Part shown: positions 1-10,872 of the stretch, in pieces | Numbering within the stretch: position 1 is the first letter of the stretch | How the letters are laid out: each line of letters starts with the position of its first letter | Source: Drechmeria coniospora | Taxonomy: Eukaryota; Ascomycota; Sordariomycetes; Hypocreales; Ophiocordycipitaceae | Length of the DNA stretch: 64,000 nt | Assembly (NCBI RefSeq): GCF_001625195.1 | Contig: NC_054390.1 | Coordinates: 4,798,027 to 4,862,026, forward strand | Reading direction: 5' to 3' | Notes under the pieces: model-generated | Told to the model about the DNA's origin: nothing | Seen by the model: the letters and a program-made list of their open reading frames with translations, nothing else | Databases searched by the model: none | Translations under genes and position numbers: made by a program

Positions 1-214
1 TCCTACCCTCGGGCCGTTTGCGCCGGAATGCCGTCAGAGGCTGCCATCGTGGGTGACGTCGACGGTTACCATGGAAATGATGAGAAATCGTCATGGGATC
101 CGGTGTATCATTCGACTCTTTTTTTAAATAGCTCCCCGTCGAGTTCGAATCTCATGGCGTTCGGCGAGCGATCTCAGAGCTACCCGAGGTGGACGCACGG
201 CTGATGTAGGAACC
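1..214. other. Upstream region of the acid trehalase gene
   Basis: No gene is visible here. The stretch contains a T-run at about 119-125 followed by an AAATAG element and presumably holds the promoter and 5' leader of the trehalase gene that starts at 215. A GAGTTCGAATCTC string near 138 resembles a tRNA B-box, but no cloverleaf can be folded around it. Confidence 0.5.
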
Positions 215-3200
215 ATGGCCATCCCCTTGCTTACCGTACTTTTCCTCTGCCGTGTCGCAGCCTGGGAGCTATCGAACAATCCCTCTAGCTGGAACCAGAC
301 GCACTGGTCCTTGACCTCACACGAGTACCTTCCCGGGCATTTTCAGGGCCGTCTGTCGCTGGCCAACGGTTACGTCGGAGCCTCCGTCGCCGCCGCAGGC
401 CCTTTCTTCGAGATTGACGTCAACGACACAGATCCGTCCGGACCGCCGCCAACCAACGGCTGGCCGCTGTTCGATCCTCGCATCTCCTTCTCCACCATCT
501 CGGGCTTCTACAACATTCAGAAGAATGCAACGGGCACAAACTACCCCTGGCTGGGCCAGTACGGCTGGGACTCCTTCATCGCCGGCATACCTCATCCGAC
601 CGCCATCGTCTTCTCATTCGGATCCGTCTACCTCGACAGCACAGTTTCGAACGAGACCATCTTCAACTACACCCAGACTCTCTCCATGAGCACGGGCATG
701 ACAGAATGGTCGTACAAGTGGAAGCCACCAAGCATGTCGGCCGAGTTTGACCTCTTTTTCAGCGTCATCTTCAGTCGAGAGCGGCCCAACGTGATCGCGA
801 GCAAGGCGACGATTGTTGCATCGAAAGACATCGACGGGGAGGTGACGGACCTTCTCGACGGTCGCAGCGCCGTGCGAAGCTATCTGGCCGACAAAGGGAG
901 ACATTCCGGCCGAGATGGCAATGGCATCTTCGTCTCGGTCCACCCGAATGGACTGCCCAATGTCACCGCTTGGCTCGTCTCAAACGAAGACTTTGCAACT
1001 GCCGACAAGCCGAGGCTGGCCAAGGGACCTTACGTTAGCGCGAACGAATCCACAGTGGGACAGACGTTTACCCTGAACCTCAAGGCCGGCCAACCAGTCA
1101 CGCTTTTCAAGTACGTCGGCGTCGCATCGACGGACAAGTTCCCGGATGCCAAGGACGTCGCCACGCGTGCGGCGTCTTCGGCGAAAGCCAAGGGATGGGA
1201 TGGCCTCGTGGCCGAGCACGTTGACGCGTGGAAAGCGCTCATGCCGCCGGATTCGGTCGACGATTTCACCGACCCGACGTCCGGGACGCTGCCTTTGGAC
1301 CCGAACCTGGAGACGCTGCAGATTGGTACGATCGCGAGCACCTTTCATCTGCTGCAGAACCTCCAGCCCGACGGCAGCAATCTCAACGACAACTCCATCC
1401 CGGTGAGCGGGCTCGCCTCCGATTCGTACGCCGGTCAGATCTTCTGGGATGCCGATACCTGGATGGCGCCGGGCCTCAACTTGGCGTTTCCCACCTACGC
1501 GAAGCAGGTAGCTAACTTTCGGCTGAAGCAGCACGCGCAGGCGCTGGAGAATGCCGCCTTCAACGGCTACCCGAACGGAAGCATCTTGTACTCGTGGACC
1601 GCCGGCCGCTACGGCAACTGCACGGCGACGGGCCCTTGCGTCGACTACGAATATCACCTCAACTACGACATCGCCTTCAACCTCCTGCAGCAATACAAAA
1701 TCAACGAAAACAGGACATGGTTCGAGGCCGGACCCGAGCAGGTCGTCCTCGGCGTCGCCGAGATGACGGCCCATCTTCTGCAGCGCAACGACACCGACGG
1801 CCTCTACTGGCTGCGCAACGCCACGGACCCGGATGAGTACGCGAACAACGTGAACAACCCGTCCTTTACCATTTCATCGGCCAGCCAGCTGCTCATGCGC
1901 GTCAACGAGTTGCTGCTTTCTCGGGGCCGGCCGGCCAACGAGACGTGGGCTCGCATTGCGGACAGGATCGCCTTTCCGAGAGCGGCGTCTGGCATCACGC
2001 TCGAGTACCAGACCATGAACAACTCGGTCGAGGTGAAGCAGGCAGACGTTGTCCTGATCACCTATCCTCTCGGCTACGACAGAAACTACACGACCAACAA
2101 CTCGCTGCTGGACCTCGACTACGTACGCTCGTGACCCCCCGCCCCCTCCCCCTCTCCCAATCGACCGACCCGAGGTCCGAGTGAAGCGGCGGAAGCTGAC
2201 GTGAAGAATGACGGGGCAGTATTCCCAGAAGCAATCGCCGGACGGCCCGGCCATGACTTTCAGCGCCTTCGCCATCGACGCCAACGCCGTGTCGCCGTCC
2301 GGCTGCGCCGCCTACACGTACACGTTGAAGGCGCTGCTCCCCTACCTGCGCGGGCCGTGGTACCAGTTCTCGGAGCAGCAGGTCGACGACCCGAGCAAGA
2401 ATGGCGGTACGAACCCGGCCTTTCCCTTCCTCACTGGCCACGGCGGCGCCTTGCAGATCGCGCCCTTTGGATTTCTCGGCATCCGAACGGACCGATCGGT
2501 CCTCGCCCTCTCGCCCTCGCTGCCGCCGCAGATTCCGCACCTCAGGGTTCGAACCTTTTACTACGCAGGCGCCGCCTTGCGTGCGGTCATGAACAGGACG
2601 ACAACGACGCTCGGCCGGATCCCCGCGCCGGAGCATCTCCACGACACGTACGCGGGGAAGCGGATGCCGTTTGACGTCGAGTCGGCGGACGGAGCGAGCC
2701 GACGCTACACCATCGGCGTGAACGAAACGGTGACGGTCGCCAACCGGCTCTACTGGGAGAACGCGACCTACGCCCGCAACATGCTGCAGTGCCTGCCCGC
2801 GACGTCGCCGGACGCCTGCGTCGCCGGTCAGCTGCCGGAGGGTGCCAACGACGGCGCGCTGGCGACCAGCTGGCAACCGTCGACGGCGGCGGCGAGCAGG
2901 CTGCTCATCGACACGAGCAGCCTCGGACGGCGGAAGGTGTCTGGTGCGTACTTTGACTTTGGGGAGAGGCCGGTGGCCAAGGCGACGATCCTGTTCTACA
3001 ACAAAACGACCGGCGTCGGCGCCGGGCGGGAGGTGACGGTGAACGGGATTCGAGCCAACGGCTCGGCCTCGGCGGGTTCGGCCGTCGTGCCGGTGCAGAG
3101 CAACACGACCAGCATGGTGTTTTCGGCCGATCTGGACTTATGGACCGGTGACTGGGTCCAGCTGACCGTCGAAGGTTGCTTGGGCTGCGACGAGGGCGCC

Positions 3201-3254
3201 GGCGCGGATGGGTCGGCGGTCGGAGGAACCATTGCCGAGTTTGTCGTCTATTGA
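215..3254 (+). CDS. ATH1: Acid trehalase (GH65), secreted or vacuolar
   Basis: Hydrolyses alpha,alpha-trehalose to two glucose in the vacuole, wall or outside the cell. Exons 215-2122 and 2220-3254 give 980 residues. The 97-bp intron (GTACGC donor, GCTGAC branch point, CAG acceptor) restores the family block Y-x-x-KQSPDGPAM across the junction, which is why the apparent stop at 2132 is intronic. A hydrophobic signal peptide covers about residues 1-17. An FWDADTW block lies near residues 409-415 and an E-Y-H-L-N-Y-D block near 479-485; both are typical of the GH65 (alpha/alpha)6 barrel, and E479 is a candidate for the catalytic acid by family expectation. Many N-x-S/T sequons fit a glycosylated secreted enzyme. 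The length is near the usual 1,000-1,100 residues. The next gene downstream is an osmosensor kinase, but no shared regulation is visible. Family assignment is firm; final location (vacuole or outside) is inferred. Confidence 0.93.
2123..2219 (+). other. Intron of the acid trehalase gene
   Basis: GTACGC donor at 2123, GCTGAC branch point at 2195-2200, CAG acceptor ending at 2219. It is phase 0. A nearer AG at 2205-2206 would break the frame with this donor, so the CAG at 2219 was chosen. Confidence 0.85.
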
Positions 3255-5110
3255 TGCCAACCATTTGGCCACGACGATTCCATATGGTCACGACGAGTTC
3301 GGTTACGATCCGATGAGGGGGGGAGGGGGAAGGACGAGGTATTCGCGTAATGCATCCATCCACCCACAGCACGAACGGGCAACCCCAAGAGCAAGCAAGA
3401 CCAGGCACAACCTGTAAGCAGCAGGCAGGGACCGGAAGGACGGCACGGCACTGGGTGATTCGGCGTAAGCGGTAATCAGGTACCGCACATTGGTAGCATG
3501 ACAGCCCATGCCTACTTATAGCACATGTGCGGTACACCCTGCGGCGTACTCCGTGCATGTACTTGTCTTGGTGCTTGCGCGCAAAGTCATCGGGCAGCAC
3601 ACGGGTACAGCCGCGGACATGTCGGCATGTCGGAATGTCGGAATGTCACCAGGCGACGACTCGGAGCGAAGGGGGGGGGAGGGGGGGCTCGTTGCCAATT
3701 GGTGGTGTCGTCCCGTGCCTGATGGTGTAATGAATAGCACCTGGCTGGCCACAGCATAGCCGCAAACGCATACAGCATTACATGGTCGCCCACGTTGGCT
3801 TGCCGTTGACGATCGATGATCGGATCGGGTGGATGAGGGGGGAGAGGCAACGCAATGAAAACAGGGGCATAGGTACTCCGTAGACTCGGTTGATATTATT
3901 CCAGGTACTCCGTTCATTTGTCGCTTCTAGACCATGCTGCTCCGCTGCATTTCCCTCCGTGGCCATGGTCTCTCAGCACGTGAAAAATAACGTACCTGTA
4001 CATGTAGCTCCGACGTGCTCCTACGCCAAGCAAGTACCCATGCTCGTGCTTGTGCAGGATGCCTCGCCCTCGCTCGACGGACGGCGGGAATCGCTCCGAC
4101 GGCGGGAATCGTTCCTGCAATCCCCCACGCTCGGCGGCGTGCGTAGGCTCGAAAACCGGGGAAGAGGGGATTCAAAATGGCCATTCGCAGTGGCTTGGCG
4201 CTATTGCCCCGTCGCGGCATGTCCGGTTGGTTGCACCAAGGAGAGATCCGCTGTTTTATTCTCCTATTCTTACCCACACTATTACTCCGTACTCGGTAAT
4301 GTTTTCCATTATTACGGAGCACGGGGCACTCGTCGGGCCATTGTCAGGCACTGTGCTCCGTACCTGACAGGCTGGATAGCCCAGAAGCAATGCGCTGCAG
4401 GCCGGTACTAGAACTACCCAGGGTGCCTTAGTACTTAGTACCGTAGTGGACTGTGTACGTGGCATCGTGCCAATGTACAGAGTACTCCGTAAGTACACCA
4501 CAGAGTACTTACAGTCGGTACTCTGTTCTCCGTACGGTGTTCTGTTCTGTACAAGTATTATTACTGGTAGAGATGAATACAAGCAAGTACTTGTGCTCGC
4601 ACAGGAGTGCCCGCTGGTTTTTGCCGTAGTCGCCCTCGTACTCGAATGCTGTACATTTAGGTACCTACCGACCGTACTGCACATAGTGCCGTGCCGTATT
4701 ACATGTTGAGAGTACGAGGCATGGCATGTGCGGCATGTACTCCGTACGGTATACGGAGTACAAGTGCAATATGGAGTGGGTGGACGGAGGACCGAGTACC
4801 GAGTCCCGAGTACGGAGTATTAATACATGCAGTACTACGGAGTATAGAGCAGACACATGCACCTGCACATGCCTGCCGCTGGTGCCTCAGCCACACCGTC
4901 CGTACTCGCGTGTACTTACTTGTACTCCGTGCTGCACAGTACCGTGTACTGTAGGTACATTGCCTGGTACCGTCCTACGTACTCGCATCGTAATCCCCTG
5001 CCGCGTCTCCTGCGTCGGATGGATGTTGGAGGGATGGCGTGGCAACTTTGTTCGCTAGTCTCGATCCGTCGCCTAACCGTCAACAGACAAAGTCGCTCTG
5101 GCGCAGGCGA
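3255..5110. other. Gene-free intergenic stretch rich in GTAC words
   Basis: No ORF here has recognisable protein features. The stretch holds many copies of the TACTCCGTAC / GTACGGAGTA motif and near matches (for example about 4287, 4478, 4738-4760, 4812, 4832). A 14-bp direct repeat GACGGCGGGAATCG occurs at 4080-4093 and 4098-4111, and a short ATGTCGGA tandem near 3628-3645. G-runs occur at 3669-3688. Confidence 0.6.
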
Positions 5111-5114
5111 TAAT

Positions 5115-6146
5115 AATGGATAGTACGGACTACAGCAGCTTAGCTCGCCTGCCGCCTCTGGTGGTCTGTTCTGTCCTGGCCAGTGGCCGCTGCCGTCCTC
5201 TGCCTCGATTGTTCTCAGCTCTACCAGCTCGCTCTGGCCGCCTGTCCCGTGCTGCTCTCCTCCTCCCGCCGACCGAGACTCAGACCGTCGTCGTCAGTCG
5301 ACGTTGCTCTGCCCCATCCATCCCATCCCATCCCCATCCCCATCCCATCCATCGGCCCACGTCCCGCGCCCGTTCGTGGTTGGTTGGAGACTCCTTCGTC
5401 TTGCACGCCAGTGCCGTCTCCTCGGTTGACATCCTCTCCCGCTCGACATCGTGGCAAATACGCCGACTCCTTCTCCTCGTTGGCTGAATTGCGTCGCCGG
5501 CGAACACTTTTGCTGCCGTGACTACCTCGACGAAAGTGAATCAATCGCGAGCGACCCTTTTATTCCTCTCTCCCTCCCTCCGTCCCTCCCTTCCGTTCGT
5601 CTACTCGGCCATTCATCCATCCAGCATCTAGTCAAAATCATCCATCATCTATTCATCCACCCATACAATCATACAACCACCCATCCGTCGATCCACCCGT
5701 CCATCAATCAGTCAGTCGACCGGTCTGTCGCCCTCGACGCCGTCTGTCGTCGGCCCGCCCGTCCGTCCGCCGTCTCGCGATAGTGAGTCACTGCCCTGTC
5801 CTGTCCTGTCCTGCCTGTCCCGTCCTCTCGCCCATGTCCTGTCCCGTCCGTCAAGTCAAGCTTGGAATCGATGCACACGTGCGAGCCGAAGCCAACTGCC
5901 GTTGGTTGTGAGGGGAGCGCCCCGGGCTAATCACATCAGTCCGTCTCATTCCAGTCCAAAGACGACGGCCCACGACACTTCCCGTCCGCCAGTCCATCCC
6001 GCGACTCGACTGCGCCGCTCGACGGTACGCCTGACCGAAGCTCGCCCTACCATGTCAGGAGCATCATAGCCGCCCCACGCCAAGAGAGAAGAATGCCGGA
6101 CGACCCGGCCGTCCAGGTCCAGGTCCAGACCAGGTAGTCAGCCAAG
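5115..6146 (+). promoter_or_regulatory. Long pyrimidine-rich 5' leader of the SLN1-like gene with a probable leader intron
   Basis: A CT-rich tract (roughly 5560-5780, many CATC/TCCC words) precedes the kinase gene, as is common around fungal transcription starts. A probable leader intron runs from a GTGAGT donor at 5783 to a CAG ending at 5954, with GCTAAT about 25 bases before the acceptor. C-runs at 5312-5347 would make the opposite strand a G-quadruplex candidate. The transcription start cannot be placed from sequence alone. Confidence 0.45.
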
Positions 6147-9100
6147 ATGAGGATCGCCATCCGCGAGCAGCTCGCCACCCTCGTCATCGTCGCCGTCCTC
6201 GTCTCCCTCGCCATCGTCGCCGTGCCCACGTGGATCTACGTTCACAACTTCGTCGTCGACGTCGAATCCGACGCCCTGCTCCTCACCGCCTCCCTCAAGG
6301 CCGCCAGGATCTCGTCCGAGCTCCAGCTCACCGAGACGCTCTGCAAGAGCATCGCCTCCCGCATCCTCCTGCAGGAGTCCCTCGTCAACTTCTACAATGC
6401 CAACTCGACGGATCCCTTCGGGCTCGCCGAGGCCGATCTCGAGGGCGCCATGAGCACCGGCGGTCCCACCGGTCTCTACCAGGCGAAGCTCTACTCCCGC
6501 AACTCGACGGGCAATCCCAACGGCCTCCTCTTCGTCTCGGGAAACGGCCTCGGCAACCAGACCAAGAACATCGAGCTCCCCTACCTCACGCCCGACGGCG
6601 CGAGGGCCAACCTCAGCGACACCCCCTACGGCTACCCTCCCTCCCTCTACCCCAACATCACCTATCTGAACCTCGGATACCCGAACCCGTTCGAGCCCTC
6701 GACGCCGGCCTACGCCGCCATCGCCTTCCCCGACGTCTGGCTGAGCACCAACGGCGGCCTCATCCTCGGCCCCCTGGTCATCAACGAGTCCTTTGCCCTC
6801 ATCTCCATGACCATCCCCATCCGCTCCCTCCGCATCTCGAGGTTCATCCTCGGCTACCTGACCGTCATCGCCTCGGCCAACTCCCTCATCGCCGTCCAGT
6901 CCTCGCGTGAGGGCTTGGGCAACACCGGCATGGTCCTCCTCCTCGGGCCCGCCAATCCCTGGGGCAGGTTCAACGCGAGCCTGCCGCCGACCAACGACAC
7001 CTACTCGCCCCCGTACGACGACTTCGCCCAATCCTCGGTCCGCTTCCTCCTTCCCCCGGTCCCCAACCGAGCCCAGGCGGATCGTCACATGAATCGCAGC
7101 TTCGGTGACGGCGGATTCTCCACCCAGTTTCCTCTGTCGCAGTACCCGGCCCTTCTCGACGACTATTACCAGAACAGCTCCCAGCCCAACCACGCCGACT
7201 CCATCCTGTCCGCCACCAACGAGGAGGGCGTTCCCGTCGCCGTCGGCGTCGCCCGTCCCCAGTCGACCCTCGTCGACTGGGCAGTCGTCGTCGAAAAGGC
7301 CGAGGACGAGGCCTACGACCCCATCATCATCCTGAGGAGGATCCTCCTCGGCTGCGTCTTCGGCACCGCCGGCGTCATCATCCTCCTCGTCATACCCTGC
7401 GCCCACCTCAGCGTCCAGCCCATCCGACGCCTCAAGTACGCGACCGAAAAGTCCATATCTCCTCCCGGCTACGAGGACAGCTTCGACGACGACTATGACG
7501 AGGAGAACCCGAGCTCGGGCACCTACTCCCAAAAGTCCAAGAAGGGCCTCTTCGCCACCATCCGGCGCAGGTTCGAGAAGCGGCAGAGGACCGTCGCCAC
7601 GGCCGAGGTCGAGGCCGAGGCCCGCCGCCACACCTTCAAGATTCCCGGCCGGGTCGAGGATCGGAAGCACTTCATCACCGACGAGCTGACCGAGCTCACG
7701 CAGACCTTCAACGAGATGACGGACGAGCTGCTGAAGCAGTACACCTCGCTCGACGAGAAGGTGGCCGAGCGGACCCGCGAGCTGGAGATCAGCAAGAAGG
7801 CGGCCGAGGCGGCCAACGAGAGCAAGACGCTCTTCATCGCCAACATATCCCACGAGCTGAAGACGCCCCTCAACGGCATCATGGGCATGTGCGCCGTCTG
7901 CATGGAGGAGGACGACATCGAGCGCATCAAGCAGTCCCTCAAGACCCTCTACAGATCCGGTACGTTCTCCCCTCTCACCCCCACCCCCCCGGGTCCCCGT
8001 TGGAAACCGAGATTCGTGGCGAGCGAATGAGCGCGGAGGCTGACCGGCGACGTCCCCCCAGGTGACCTCTTGCTCCACCTTCTGGAGGATCTTCTCAGCT
8101 TCTCGAAAAACCAGATCGGCCAGCAGGTCAGCCTCGAGCAGAAGGAGTTTAGCCTGAGCTACATCAAGTCGCAGATGCTGTCCATCTTCGACAAGCAGGT
8201 GCGCGAGAGCATGATCTCCTTCAGCGTCACCTTTGTCAGTACCGATCACGGCGACGCCGACTCCGGCACCGACCTGCACTACCAGCTGGAAAAGACGTTG
8301 CCTGCGCTGGGGCCGCCGGGCATGGGCCGTCTCAAAGACATGTGCCTGTGGGGGGACCAGCACAGGATCCTGCAGGTCCTCATCAACTTGGTCAGCAACA
8401 GCCTCAAGTTCACGCCCGTCGGGGGCCGCGTCGAGCTGAGGATCAAGTGCATCGGCGAGTTGGACCAGGTCGGGAACGAGGGCAGCAGATCCTCCTCCTT
8501 CGGCACCACCTCAGTCGGACGGAGTCGCCATCGTAACAGCGGCGGCTCGACGCGTTCGGCGAGCTCGAAGACGACGAACACGACGCCGACGCCGATGAAA
8601 GGGGGAACCGCTTTGTCCATCAACCCCTTGGACTCAAGACCCACGCCTCACATTCGCGTCAGGGAGAGGTCACCAACCCCGCCACCTGCCAACGCGAAGC
8701 TCTTCATGTTCGAGTTTGAGGTCGAGGACACCGGCCCCGGCATCCCCGAGCACATGCAGGACAAGATATTCGAGCCTTTTGTCCAGGGCGACCTGGGACT
8801 GAGCAAAAAGTTCGGCGGCACCGGCCTCGGTCTCAGCATATGCTCGCAGCTGGCCAAGCTGATGGGCGGCTCCATCGACCTCAAGAGCACCGTCGACGTC
8901 GGATCGACCTTTACGATGCGCATCCCTATAAAGTACGTCAAGGACTGCGCGGCGAGCACGACGTCGAGCAGCACCAAATCGAGGCCGCCGAGCTTCGCCT
9001 CGACCGACGGCGATGGCCAACGCGTCTCGGTCACCAAGCCGGCCCCGGTCCAAAAGGCCAACGGAAAGGCCAACGGCAAGCCGAACAGCAAAACCAACGT

Positions 9101-9689
9101 GCTGGACAAGCAGCCTCGTCTGGTTGGTCTGAGCGCCCCGTTCTTCGGCACAACGCCGAATTCCGTCCACAACAAGGGCTACAAGACGGTGGCCATCGAC
9201 AAGACCATGGCGAACGGGACCGGCGACGCCAAGTTTCGTGTCCTCGTCGCCGACGACAACTCGGTCAACGTCGAGGTCGTCAGCAGGATGCTCAAGCTCG
9301 AGGACGTCTACGACGTGACCATCGCCAAGGATGGCCAAGAAGCTTACGAGCTCGTCAAGGCGGACATGGAAAAGAACCAGACGTTTGACGTCATCTTCAT
9401 GGACATCCAGATGCCCAACCTCGACGGCCTGCAGTCCACCCGACTCATTCGCAAGATGGGGTACATGGCGCCTATCGTTGCTCTCACGGCCTTTTCAGAA
9501 GAGAGCAACATCAAGGAGTGCATAGAATCAGGCATGAACGAGTTTTTGAGCAAGCCAATTCGACGGCCGGCGCTCAAGCAAGTCTTGAAAAAGTTTGCGA
9601 CGATTATAGAGGAGCCCGAGCTCACTAGCCCGGTGGATGCTGTGCTGCCGGATCCACCGCCTCCCACGGCCGAACCGGTGGCCACTTGA
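6147..9689 (+). CDS. SLN1: SLN1-type hybrid histidine kinase (osmosensor)
   Basis: Plasma-membrane two-component sensor expected to feed the HOG MAP-kinase cascade through an HPt protein (YPD1) and response regulator (SSK1); that pathway is known for the family and is not seen here. Exons 6147-7959 and 8062-9689 give 1,146 residues; the 102-bp intron (GTACGT to CAG) joins LYRSG to DLLLHLL inside the HisKA dimerisation helices. Order: TM1 about 10-30, extracellular sensor about 35-390 with N-glycosylation sequons, TM2 about 394-415, HAMP/coiled-coil region, H-box NISHELKTPLNG with H569, N-box with N717, G-boxes DTGPGIP near 828 and GGTGLGLS near 857, then a C-terminal receiver with phospho-acceptor D1052 in FMDIQMPNLDG and the KP lysine motif. 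A Ser/Thr-rich insert of about 80 residues splits the ATPase domain, as in other SLN1 proteins. All catalytic boxes are intact. Confidence 0.95.
7960..8061 (+). other. Intron of the SLN1-like gene
   Basis: GTACGT donor at 7960 and CCCAG acceptor ending at 8061; a CTGACC branch candidate lies at 8040-8045. Phase 1, splitting a Gly codon. Removal joins the H-box half of the kinase to the rest in one frame. Confidence 0.85.
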
Positions 9690-10872
9690 GGCCTTGCATC
9701 GCATCGCATCTATTGTAATACTAGGACCATTTCTAGCTTCCTCTGCTCATACTGCAGCGAAATTTTACGCCGTCGCGAGCTATGTGTCGTCATATACGGA
9801 GCCACTTTTTCATGGCTGTTGGACTGGTTGATTGTGGGTGGGTGCAATGGGATCGACGGCGTCTGCGAGGCTTGCTGATTACGGGCTGGTGTGACCCGAA
9901 AAGGGTCATGATCGGGAAAAGTATAGACACCATTGTCGTGCAACGACGCTCAATATATGATAGGGCTGGCATCCGCAACTGCTGTAGTTATTCTCTTACC
10001 TTTTTTGCCTGTAGATTCTGGCCGGCAAGCCTGCTTTGATCAATGCGACGTTGACATAAAAGGTGTGCACCGAGAGGCTGTATATTGTATATCGACGGGA
10101 TAGGATATCTCCGCTCTGCGTAGAATTGACCGCAGGGTTGAACTGGCCTGCCTCTACTTAATATTGAGAGAAAATCCGGACGTAGTGAGGTGGATGCCAA
10201 CCTGCAATCGGTACTCTAAAACGCGTTTGTGTGTCCATGCGAGTTATCCAACTTGATGTTCTCTGCACGCCCCTGGCAGGCACTTATGTTACTTCCAGTT
10301 TCGACCCTCCGTGCTGTTGCGATGCGTCAACTACTCGGCCATTTTCGTTGCATCTCACTACAGGGAGCCATGTTGAATTGAGTTGAACAAACACGCGGAT
10401 TGAATTTTGACTCTCCCCAAACGACTGCGGCATCACGTCGTCACGAGAGCCAGCTGTTGCGCGTAACACTACACGACGAAAACGCAGCCATTCAGGAAGA
10501 ACACGAGCCTTTTGCAGGTGATACATAAATGTTACATGAGAACCCGCAGAGTGTCGACAAGGGTTTCAGAAAACAGGAGACAACATCCAAATGCATATAC
10601 CAACATTGTTCCGAATCCAATACATTCACATCTTCTTGCCCTAACCAACTTTTTGCCGATGCGCCAACCCCGTTTCCGTCATCCTCGACACGTTGCATAT
10701 GTTCCGAGCCGCTGAGGTGCCGTTTCATGCCATCGTAACTGCAGATGACATATGCGAAATGGACGCTGTCCGAAATAGCATGCTGAACAGGGTCATGGCC
10801 ATGTCCCACGCCTTGGCGGGTTGCATATTGTGCAAGCGGCGCATCGACCCGGCATGATAAGGGGCGATAGCT
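9690..10872. other. Convergent intergenic region
   Basis: Lies between the 3' ends of the SLN1-like gene (+) and the sulfatase gene (-), so it should hold both terminators. No protein-coding signal was recognised; the short ORFs here lack domains and codon bias. AT content is higher than in the flanking genes. Confidence 0.5.

Noticed and set aside
130..160. tRNA gene suggested by GAGTTCGAATCTC
   Set aside because: Only three pairs form in the T-stem and no D-arm, anticodon arm or acceptor stem is found.
6138..8363. 741-codon ORF opposite the SLN1-like gene
   Set aside because: Shadow of the + strand kinase; Val/Gly/Asp/Glu-rich translation typical of the antisense of GC-rich coding sequence.
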